Assembly: GCA_030040215.1 (NCBI GenBank)
Contig: JASHUD010000106.1
Location: 1 to 12,419, forward strand
Source: Methylovirgula sp.
GTDB lineage: Bacteria > Pseudomonadota > Alphaproteobacteria > Rhizobiales > Beijerinckiaceae
DNA length: 12,419 nucleotides
Direction: 5' to 3'
The notes below the pieces were generated by a model. It made no database searches. It was given only the letters and a program-made list of their open reading frames with translations, and was not told the origin of the DNA. Both the position numbers and the translations under genes were made by a program. Positions 6,381-12,419 of this stretch are shown here, piece after piece; position 1 is the stretch's first letter; every line of letters starts with the position of its first letter.

Positions 6381-6545
6381 CCGGTCCAAGAATCGGCGAT
6401 GGAGTTCCGCCGGGTAAATGCCCTTAGGGCTGATGACTCCTGCATTCGTCTTTGGACGAGCGGGAGAAATTTGCATGCGGCGCCTTGAGTGGTCTCGGAT
6501 GATGTTTGCTGTTTGCTCGCCTCTTACGCGGCGAGGGCAGTCTTG

Positions 6546-7487
6546 ATGCGCGTCGTCCTGCTTCAGGTCGCCCAAGTTCTGACGGTGTTGGTTCTCTCGC
6601 CGTTGATTCAGGGCATCATTCTGCAATTTGAAGAACGCGTGCAGCGCGCCACCGGGCCAGGGATCTTTCAGCCCTACCGCGATCTGTGGAAGCTTTTCCA
6701 CAAGAGGGTCGTTTTGCCGGAAACGGCATCGTGGCTGTTTTGGGCGGCGCCGGTAGTTGCCTTTACCTGCATGCTCACGGTGCCGATCCTCATTCCGGTG
6801 CTCACCAATTTCCCGCTGCCGGCATCGGACATGGGCGACATTCTGGGCGGCGGCCTGATCCTCACGCTCGGCTCGTTCATGATCGTCTTGGCGGGGCTCG
6901 ACACTTCGAGCGCCTACGGCGGGATAGGATCGAGCCGCGCCGTGATGGTTTCGATCCTCGCCGAGCCGACCCTGATTTTGGTCTTCGTCGGAATCACGCT
7001 GCTGGCCAAGGCCATGTTGCCGTTCGTGGTCAACCATCTCCTCGTCTCGAGTTGGGCGGTGTATTGGAGCCCGGCGCATCTCTTTTTGGTCGCGGCGTTC
7101 TTCATTCTTCTGCTCGTCGAAACCGACCGCATGCCAATTCATTCGAGCACGCATATCGAGGTCTACATGATCGACGAGGCGCGGATACTCGAATATTCGG
7201 GTCCGCTGCTCGGCCTGCTCAAATGGGCCGCGGCGATGAAACAGTTCATTCTCTATACGATATTCTGCAACGTGCTGATTCTGCCCTGGGCGCTCTCGAT
7301 CCAAGGCACGGCGCTGGGCGCGGCCGGCGCCGCCCTGGGCCTAGTGATCAAGTTCACGCTTGTCGGCTGCGCGGTGGTGCTGGTCGAGACCACCCAAGCG
7401 CGCCTACGTTTCTACCGCTATCAGGAGCCCCTCGCGGCGTCGTTCCTGCTCGCGGTTCTTTCGATTGTCGGAACGCAACTGAGTTAG
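6546..7487 (+). CDS. hyfC: HyfC/HycD-like membrane subunit (NuoH family)
   Basis: This is a 313-residue integral membrane protein of the NuoH/HycD/HyfC family, the subunit that connects the peripheral redox arm to the ion-pumping membrane arm in complex I and energy-converting hydrogenases. Signatures are the first cytoplasmic loop RATGPGIFQPYRDLWKLFHK (residues 34-53), GLDTSSAYGGIGSSR (117-131) and the charged loop VETDRMPIHS/EVYMIDEARILEYSGP (191-220), the equivalent of the acidic loop near the quinone cavity of NuoH. About eight membrane helices are visible. The frame opens further up at a GTG (6489), but the ATG at 6546 has GAGGG six to eight bases upstream and gives the family length (E. 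coli HycD is about 307 residues). It is first in the operon, and the next gene starts 6 bases after its stop. Confidence 0.93.
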   Translation: MRVVLLQVAQVLTVLVLSPLIQGIILQFEERVQRATGPGIFQPYRDLWKLFHKRVVLPETASWLFWAAPVVAFTCMLTVPILIPVLTNFPLPASDMGDILGGGLILTLGSFMIVLAGLDTSSAYGGIGSSRAVMVSILAEPTLILVFVGITLLAKAMLPFVVNHLLVSSWAVYWSPAHLFLVAAFFILLLVETDRMPIHSSTHIEVYMIDEARILEYSGPLLGLLKWAAAMKQFILYTIFCNVLILPWALSIQGTALGAAGAALGLVIKFTLVGCAVVLVETTQARLRFYRYQEPLAASFLLAVLSIVGTQLS

Positions 7488-7493
7488 CGGCCA

Positions 7494-8174
7494 ATGTTGA
7501 TCCAAAATCTCGATCCGCTTGCGTCCTCGCTCTTTAGCCTGCTCGCCATTGCGAGCCTGCTGCTTTCCTTCGTCATGCTCGGATCGCGCTGGCTGAAGAA
7601 CTACCTCTACGCCTTCGCGGCGGAGTCGTGGATGATTGCGGCAATCTCCGCCGCCATCGGCTTCTATGGCAATTATCCCGAGTTATATCTGATCGCGATC
7701 CTGACGGTATTGTTCCGCGGCCTGCTGCTCCCCTACCTCTTGTGGGGGATCATTCGCCGGCTCGACGTCGACCGCGAAATCCATGTTTCCGTCCAGCCAA
7801 GCACGACGCTGGTCGTCGGTGCGCTGTTCGTGATGCTGGCTCTGTCGATTTCCTTTCGGATCGCCAGCGATCTTCATCTCGAACTCACCGTCGCGGCGCT
7901 GGCGTTGACGGTGATGCTCTCGATGAAACTCATCGGCTTCTTGATTCTCGCGGTTCGCCACGAAGCGATTAGCCAAATCCTTGGATTGCTGGTGCTCGAG
8001 AACGGCATTTTCCTCGGCTCGCAGGTACTCGTGCCCGGCATGCCGCTGTTGATTGAGGTTGTGATTCTGTTCGATCTCCTCATCGTCGTCGCCTGCTTCG
8101 GCGTGCTCGTGCGCTTTCTTTTGACGCGCGTCGGAACGACGAGCAGTCTCGACCTCAAGCGGCTCGTCGGATGA
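7494..8174 (+). CDS. hyfE: HyfE-like membrane subunit (NuoK-related)
   Basis: This is a 226-residue, highly hydrophobic protein with about six or seven membrane helices, matching HyfE (about 216 residues in E. coli), whose C-terminal part resembles NuoK. Charged residues buried in helices include E44 (FAAESWMIA) and, in the NuoK-like half, E169 in QILGLLVLENGIFLG, E188 and D194. Such buried carboxylates are thought to be part of the ion path in complex I relatives. E. coli formate hydrogenlyase 1 lacks a full HyfE, so its presence puts this operon with the larger hydrogenase-4/Ehr-type complexes. It starts 6 bases after hyfC, and its stop overlaps the hyfF start as ATGA, so translation is coupled. 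The cytoplasmic tail ends in SLDLKRLVG. Confidence 0.9.
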   Translation: MLIQNLDPLASSLFSLLAIASLLLSFVMLGSRWLKNYLYAFAAESWMIAAISAAIGFYGNYPELYLIAILTVLFRGLLLPYLLWGIIRRLDVDREIHVSVQPSTTLVVGALFVMLALSISFRIASDLHLELTVAALALTVMLSMKLIGFLILAVRHEAISQILGLLVLENGIFLGSQVLVPGMPLLIEVVILFDLLIVVACFGVLVRFLLTRVGTTSSLDLKRLVG

Positions 8175-9631
8175 TGATCGGTACCCTAATTTCCGTGCTG
8201 CCGCTTGCCCCGCTCGTAGCCATCGTCGGTTGTTTGCTGGTGCGACAATCGCCCTTCGCCGAACGAGTCAACCTGCTCGCGGCGATCGTCGTCTTTGGCT
8301 GCGCGTTGCCGCTGCCCTTTTTGATCGACGGCCATGCGCAGACCTTTTGGAGCGATTACGTCGTTATCGACCGCGCCGGCGCCTGGGTCATCCTATGCAC
8401 GGCAATCGTCTATCTTCTCGCATCGATCTATGCGATCGGCTACATGCGGCTGCTCGAAGACGAGCCCCTATACCGGTTTTACGCGCTGTTCGCCGGCTTC
8501 GGACTGACTACGCTGGTCGCGCCGCTGATGAACAACGTCGGCCTCTATTGGATCGCAATCGAGCTCACGACGCTGGTCAGTACTTTCCTGGTCGCCTTCG
8601 AGAACGTCGCCGAAAGCATCGAGGCCGCCTGGAAATACATCATGGTCGTCTCGGCGGGCATCAGCCTCGCGCTGCTCGGCACCGTGCTCTTCTATTTCGC
8701 GGGAACCCCGGTGCTGGGCCCGACTTACGCGATGACCTGGGCGATCCTTGCCCATGCGGCGCCGCAGATGAGCGGCGTACTGGTTACAATCGCTTTTCTC
8801 CTCGTGCTCGTCGGTTACGGAACGAAGGTCGGGCTCGCGCCGATGCACAGTTGGCTGCCCGATGCACACAGCGAAAGCCCGGCGCCCGTTTCGGCCATGT
8901 TGTCGGGGGCACTCCTGAACACGGCGATGATCGGGATCGTCCGCTTCCTGCAAATAACGCGTGCGGCAAATCTTGGCGAACTCGCGGCGCTCTCGCTGGT
9001 CGGGCTCGGCGCGTTGTCGCTATTCATCGGCGCGCTGTTTATCGTCCGCCAACAAGGCGTCAAACGCCTCATGGCCTATTCGAGCATCGAGCACATGGGG
9101 GTGATCGCGCTCGGCTTCGGATTCGGCGGCGTACTGGGCACCACCGGCGCCCTTTACCACATGCTCAACCATTCGCTGAACAAGTCGCTCATGTTTTTCG
9201 GCGCCGGCAACGTGATGCGCAGCTATGGCACCAAGGAGATCGAAAGCATCGCCGGGGTGGGACGACGGCTGCCGGTCATCGGAGCGTTGTGGCTTGCCGG
9301 CGCGATCGGCATTACCGGCGCGCCGCCGTTCGGCCTGTTCGTCGGCGAATTCACCATCATGCGCGCCGGGATGAAGCCCTCGTTCTCTTGGGCGGTCTAC
9401 TTGATGGCGGCTCTTCTGGTGGTGATCTTCATCGGATTCATGAATCATTTTCGCGCGATGTATTACCGCCCGGAGCCGGCCGAAGGACGAGAGAATGTCG
9501 AACTCAGCGCCTGGTGCGCGGCGCCCATGTGGCTCGCGTTGGCGCCGCTGCTCGTTCTCGGCCTCGCTTGGCCCATCGGCATCTGGAACTATCTCAGCGC
9601 AACGGCGCAGTCTCTGTTGGGCGCGCCATGA
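8171..9631 (+). CDS. hyfF: HyfF-like antiporter-type ion-translocating subunit (NuoM/N family)
   Basis: This is a 486-residue membrane protein of the Mrp-antiporter/NuoL-M-N family with about 14 helices. The key residues for ion pumping are in place: E131 in WIAIELTTLVS (helix 5), K219 in GYGTKVGLAPMHSWLPDAHS (helix 7), K298 in RQQGVKRLMAYSSIEHMG, and H334/K338 in YHMLNHSLNKSLMFF (discontinuous helix 12 region). E393 (FVGEFTIM) is also conserved-looking. Length and motifs fit HyfF (526 residues in E. coli), slightly shorter. The protein sits in the inner membrane and should couple electron flow in the peripheral arm to proton or sodium movement. Two adjacent ATGs (8171 and 8174) are possible starts; the first overlaps the hyfE stop. 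Its own stop overlaps the hyfG ATG. Confidence 0.95.
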   Translation: MMIGTLISVLPLAPLVAIVGCLLVRQSPFAERVNLLAAIVVFGCALPLPFLIDGHAQTFWSDYVVIDRAGAWVILCTAIVYLLASIYAIGYMRLLEDEPLYRFYALFAGFGLTTLVAPLMNNVGLYWIAIELTTLVSTFLVAFENVAESIEAAWKYIMVVSAGISLALLGTVLFYFAGTPVLGPTYAMTWAILAHAAPQMSGVLVTIAFLLVLVGYGTKVGLAPMHSWLPDAHSESPAPVSAMLSGALLNTAMIGIVRFLQITRAANLGELAALSLVGLGALSLFIGALFIVRQQGVKRLMAYSSIEHMGVIALGFGFGGVLGTTGALYHMLNHSLNKSLMFFGAGNVMRSYGTKEIESIAGVGRRLPVIGALWLAGAIGITGAPPFGLFVGEFTIMRAGMKPSFSWAVYLMAALLVVIFIGFMNHFRAMYYRPEPAEGRENVELSAWCAAPMWLALAPLLVLGLAWPIGIWNYLSATAQSLLGAP

Positions 9632-11103
9632 ATGTCGTTTCCATCAAGCCGGAGCAGCTAATCGAGTCGACCGCGCGTCTTATCGCCGACGGCGGACGGA
9701 TGCAGATGGCCTATGCTTGGTATCCCGAGCCTGGGGAACTCGAGCTGCGCTACGTCGCGAGCCAAGCCAACAATCCGGAGTTTCTAGTCTGGCGATGCAG
9801 GCCGAAAGGTCCGGTCCCCAGTCTCACCGCCACGACTCCGCTGCTTGGCTGGTACGAGCGCGAGATCTCGGATCTCTTCGGCCAGCAGTTCGTCGGCCAA
9901 CCCGAGCCTTACAGTCTTGTCCTTCATCCCGGCGCGGCGCCGATTCTGCCGCCACTCGATCCCTCCTACCCAGCGTCGATGCCGATGCCGTACGTCGCCA
10001 AGGACGGCGGCATACCGGACGTGGAGAGTCCGGACGTGCAGCGCCTGCCTTTCGGACCGGCGCGCGCCGACGTTGTCGAATCCGCCGAGCTCATTTTCTT
10101 CTACGTCGGCGAGCGCATCCTTTATTTCCATCCGCAGCTGTTCTTCAAACATCGCGGCATGGAGAAGCGCTTCGAGGGACGCTCTTTGACGGGTGCCGTT
10201 GTTCTCGCCGAACGGGTGTCCGGCGTCGGCAGTTTCAGTCATGCGCTGGCGTTCTGCCAAGCGGTCGAGCAGGCGGCGGGATGCGCCGTGCCGCGCCGCG
10301 CACAACTTTTGCGAACCCTACTCGCCGAACTCGAGCGACTCTACAATCATCTTCATTATCTCGGGCACCTCGCCCATACGACGACGCTCAAAGTCGGCGA
10401 AGCCGACGGCAAACTGCTCGAAGAGCGCGCCAAACAAATCAATGCGCGACTGACGGGCAGCCGATTTCTGCGCAGCCTCCTGGTGCCCGGCGGATTGCGT
10501 CGCGATCTGGATCCGCAGTTGTGGTTCGGCGAAGCGCTCGAAGAGCTGCGTAAAGACGCCGCTACGTACACGGCGATGTTGGAGAGCACCAACAGCCATC
10601 TCGATCGTCTGCTCACGACCGGCGTGCTGAACGAGAAAGTCGCTCTTGATCAGGGCGCGACGGGCCCGATCGAGCGTGCTTCGGGGCTCGATCGCGATCT
10701 GCGCCGTGATCACCCCTATGGCGCTTACGCCGAATTGCCGCTCGCCGTTCCAATAGAGACGAGCGGCGACGCGCACGCCCGGTCGCAAGTGCGGATCGCC
10801 GAGATCGAGGCTTCGATCGCGCTTATCGAGCGCATCCTGCTGCTGCTTACCGATGGGCCGGTGTACGTCGAGTGCGTCGGCGTGCCGAACTCGGAAGGGC
10901 TTGGTTGGGCGGAATCGCCGCGCGGCTCGCTGTTTTACGCGGTGCATTTCGACGCCGCGGGGAAAATCGCCCGGGTAAAGATCAAATCGCCGTCGTTCTC
11001 CAATTGGCGGGTCTTCCCGTTCACCGTCCACGACAGCAACATGATGGATTACGCAATCAACGAAGCGAGCTTCGGGCTGACGGTCGCGGGATGCGACCGC
11101 TAG
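9628..11103 (+). CDS. hyfG: HyfG/HycE-like large subunit (NuoC-NuoD fusion) without NiFe cysteines
   Basis: This 491-residue peripheral subunit has a NuoC-like domain (about 1-105, with TPLLGWYEREISDLFG at 70-85) fused to a NuoD/hydrogenase large-subunit domain (about 135-491: FHPQLFFKHRGMEKRFEG at 167-184, ELERLYNHLHYLGHLA at 234-249). In [NiFe] hydrogenases the metal is held by R-x-C-G-x-C and a C-terminal D-P-C-x-x-C. Here the first motif reads ERVSGVGSFSH (195-205), with both Cys replaced (S198, G201) but R196 and H205 kept. The C-terminus reads SFGLTVAGCDR, so the aligned Cys positions are T485 and G488; a lone C489 is one place off. The chain ends at the Asp-Arg, without the tail that hydrogenase maturation proteases remove. 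E. coli HycE/HyfG have about 570 residues. The frame is intact and protein-like, so this is not a pseudogene. The redox role is unknown; Ehr-type complexes lack these ligands too. It is coupled to hyfF by ATGA. Confidence 0.93.
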   Translation: MNVVSIKPEQLIESTARLIADGGRMQMAYAWYPEPGELELRYVASQANNPEFLVWRCRPKGPVPSLTATTPLLGWYEREISDLFGQQFVGQPEPYSLVLHPGAAPILPPLDPSYPASMPMPYVAKDGGIPDVESPDVQRLPFGPARADVVESAELIFFYVGERILYFHPQLFFKHRGMEKRFEGRSLTGAVVLAERVSGVGSFSHALAFCQAVEQAAGCAVPRRAQLLRTLLAELERLYNHLHYLGHLAHTTTLKVGEADGKLLEERAKQINARLTGSRFLRSLLVPGGLRRDLDPQLWFGEALEELRKDAATYTAMLESTNSHLDRLLTTGVLNEKVALDQGATGPIERASGLDRDLRRDHPYGAYAELPLAVPIETSGDAHARSQVRIAEIEASIALIERILLLLTDGPVYVECVGVPNSEGLGWAESPRGSLFYAVHFDAAGKIARVKIKSPSFSNWRVFPFTVHDSNMMDYAINEASFGLTVAGCDR

Positions 11104-11116
11104 AGAAGGTAAGATT

Positions 11117-11914
11117 ATGCCGCTTTGGACTCTCTTCGGACTGTTGAACGGAAACGCGACGACCGCGTGGCCGCACGGCGGGGACGACGGCCAGAACGGC
11201 CTCCTCGGCATGCCGCGTTTCGCGCCGGAGCGCTGCGCCGCAGGTTGCGAGGAATGCGCCGCCGTCTGCCCGACCGCGGCGATCGGCGTCGATCGCGATC
11301 GAAGCGGCGCCGAACGGTTGTCCGTCGACTACGGCCGCTGCGTCGTCTGCCAGCTTTGCGTCGAAGCCTGCCCCGGAGACGCCGCCATGCCCTCGCACGA
11401 CTGGGCGTTCGGCACGCGAGACCGCTCCGACCTGCAGCTCGACGGACCCCGCGCCGAACGCAAGACGCAAGCCGCTTCGCGCCGGGACTTCCGCCGCAGC
11501 CTTCACATTCGGCATATCGATGCCGGTTCCTGCAATGGCTGCGAGTCGGAGCTGCAGGCGCTCAACAATCCGTTCTACAATCTGCATCGGTTCGGGATTT
11601 TCTTCACCCCGTCACCGCGCTTCGCCGATCTGTTGCTCGTCACCGGGCCCGTGACCTATGCGATGCGCGATCCTTTGCTGCGCGCCTATGAGGCGATGCC
11701 GGAACCGCGTTGGGTGATGGCGGTCGGAACTTGCGCGGTCTCCGGCGGCATGTCGGGCGGCAGCTATGCCTGCGGCAACGGGCTCGAAGGCGTGCTGCCG
11801 GTCGATATCTATTTGCCCGGCTGTCCGCCCAACCCTGCCGCGATCATCGAAGCATTGTTGATGTTCCTCGATCGCGCTCCGCAGCGCGTCAAAGGAGGTC
11901 GCTTTGTCGAATGA
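11117..11914 (+). CDS. hyfI: Ferredoxin (HyfH-like) fused to HyfI/NuoB-like small subunit
   Basis: This 265-residue peripheral electron-carrying subunit joins two proteins that are separate in E. coli (HycF/HyfH and HycG/HyfI). Residues 32-90 form a two-cluster ferredoxin. The second motif is standard, C75-x2-C78-x2-C81-x3-C85-P. The first has one extra residue, C40-x3-C44-x2-C47-x3-C51-P. Residues about 128-253 are the NuoB-like 20 kDa domain with a full set of ligands for the proximal 4Fe-4S cluster: C139 and C142 (GSCNGCESE), C206 (VGTCAVSGG) and C236 (LPGCPPNP). Electrons would pass from the ferredoxin part to the proximal cluster next to the large subunit. The ATG at 11117 has an AGAAGG ribosome site and follows the hyfG stop by 13 bases. 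The 3' end overlaps the hyfB start. The linker (about 91-127) is charged and poorly ordered in appearance. Confidence 0.93.
   Translation: MPLWTLFGLLNGNATTAWPHGGDDGQNGLLGMPRFAPERCAAGCEECAAVCPTAAIGVDRDRSGAERLSVDYGRCVVCQLCVEACPGDAAMPSHDWAFGTRDRSDLQLDGPRAERKTQAASRRDFRRSLHIRHIDAGSCNGCESELQALNNPFYNLHRFGIFFTPSPRFADLLLVTGPVTYAMRDPLLRAYEAMPEPRWVMAVGTCAVSGGMSGGSYACGNGLEGVLPVDIYLPGCPPNPAAIIEALLMFLDRAPQRVKGGRFVE
11894..11899 (+). promoter_or_regulatory. Ribosome binding site that fixes the TTG start of hyfB
   Basis: GGAGGT, a near-perfect Shine-Dalgarno, lies inside the 3' end of the preceding gene and 4 bases before a TTG at 11904. The nearby ATG at 11911 is in another frame that gives an Arg/Ser-rich nonsense protein, so the TTG is the real start. 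Confidence 0.8.
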
Positions 11915-12419
11915 CCTTCTTTTTGCGGCGCTCGCGGCGTGGATCGTCGCCGCACTCTTGGCGCTTTCCGGCCGCGGCATCGGCATCGCTCGCGCCTTGC
12001 TCGGATTGGGCTGTATCGCGCTTCTCATTCTCGCCATCGCGACGTTGCCCGGCGCCACCGTGCCGATCGCGACGCCGTTCGGGGTCGGACCGTCGACGTT
12101 CTATCTTTCGGCGGATGCGCTTTGGCTCATGGGGTTCGGTTTGCCGGGCGCGTTCTTCGCCGCCTTCCTCGCCACTCCGTCTTCCAACCAACGCGCCTGG
12201 ACGTTTGGCGTCGCGGTGAGCCTCATCGGCACACTCGGCGTATTCGGACTTCAAGACGCCGTAAGCTTTTTGGTTGCCTGGGAAGTGATGGGATTCGGCG
12301 GCGCAATCATGATTCTCGGCGAGAATCTCGCGTCCGAGACCGGCCGGCCGGTGTTGTTCATGCTGGGCCTGCTCGAGGCGGGATTTGTCGCTCTGATCCT
12401 CGCCTTCGTTCTGCTCGCC
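11904..12419 (+). CDS. hyfB: HyfB-like antiporter-type membrane subunit (NuoL/M family), N-terminal part
   Basis: These 172 codons are open to the right edge. Translation from the TTG at 11904 gives MSNDLLFAALAAWIV, then four to five clear hydrophobic helices, with LSADALWLMGFGLPGAFFA at about 68-86 and the family's helix-5 glutamate E127 in SFLVAWEVMGFGGAIMIL. This is the arrangement of HyfB/HycC and NuoL/M, the second antiporter-like subunit of such complexes. The start is supported by GGAGGT 4 bases upstream, and the gene overlaps the hyfI stop by 11 bases. In E. coli hyfB comes near the operon front, whereas here it follows the small subunit, so the order is rearranged. The catalytic lysine helices and the C-terminus are outside the window, so HyfB against HyfD or HyfF-like identity is not fully settled. 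Confidence 0.85.
   Translation, partial: MSNDLLFAALAAWIVAALLALSGRGIGIARALLGLGCIALLILAIATLPGATVPIATPFGVGPSTFYLSADALWLMGFGLPGAFFAAFLATPSSNQRAWTFGVAVSLIGTLGVFGLQDAVSFLVAWEVMGFGGAIMILGENLASETGRPVLFMLGLLEAGFVALILAFVLLA

Noticed and set aside
6294..7304. A minus-strand open frame (336 codons) opposite hyfC.
   Set aside because: It is rich in Arg, Gln, Asp and His with no motifs, the expected antisense of a membrane protein gene.
8230..11103. A 957-codon open frame that would join hyfG to an upstream extension.
   Set aside because: The part before 9628 lies over hyfF in another frame and reads as Arg-rich nonsense; hyfG has its own ATG overlapping the hyfF stop.
9628..11103. Degenerate hyfG as a decaying hydrogenase pseudogene.
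   Set aside because: The frame is intact over 491 codons, the scaffold residues are conserved, and start/stop coupling with neighbours is kept; loss is limited to the metal-site residues.

Overview
This 12.4 kb stretch of GC-rich DNA (I judge roughly 60-65% GC by eye) is tightly packed with genes and most resembles an alphaproteobacterium, probably of the Rhizobiales/Beijerinckiaceae type. That placement rests on the style of the proteins (CobO/CobQ pair, small conserved hypotheticals, PhzF and NUDIX versions) and on codon choice, not on a marker gene. I see no rRNA, tRNA, insertion sequence or CRISPR array.

Layout. (1) Bases 1-1431, minus strand: the end of a cobalamin operon reading leftwards, a 67-residue membrane-anchored protein, then cobO (corrinoid adenosyltransferase), then cobQ (cobyric acid synthase, running off the left edge). 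cobO and cobQ overlap by 4 bases. (2) Bases 1549-4055: a conserved-type coiled-coil hypothetical (minus), an HtrA/DegP-like serine protease with one PDZ domain but no visible export signal (plus), an exported protein made almost wholly of six 18-residue repeats (minus), and a single-domain rhodanese (minus). (3) Bases 4207-5870, plus: a PhzF-family protein translationally coupled to an atypical NUDIX hydrolase. (4) Bases 5898-6227, minus: a small lipoprotein. (5) Bases 6546-12419, plus: a tight operon for a membrane complex of the hydrogenase-4/formate hydrogenlyase/complex I superfamily, in the order hyfC, hyfE, hyfF, hyfG, a ferredoxin-hyfI fusion, and hyfB (cut by the right edge).

The main point of interest is the last operon. 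All subunits needed for an ion-pumping, complex I-like module are present, and the small subunit keeps the cysteines for its iron-sulfur clusters. The large subunit (HyfG-like), however, has lost all four cysteines that bind the NiFe centre in hydrogenases: the first pair reads S198-x-x-G201 and the C-terminal pair is replaced by T485/G488. It also ends directly at the Asp-Arg where hydrogenases carry a cleavable tail. The histidines and tyrosine used by complex I to bind quinone are not at the aligned positions either. The complex is therefore unlikely to be a hydrogenase and is best described as an energy-converting hydrogenase-related (Ehr-type) complex whose redox reaction is unknown. The ferredoxin-small subunit fusion suggests electrons enter through low-potential Fe-S clusters.
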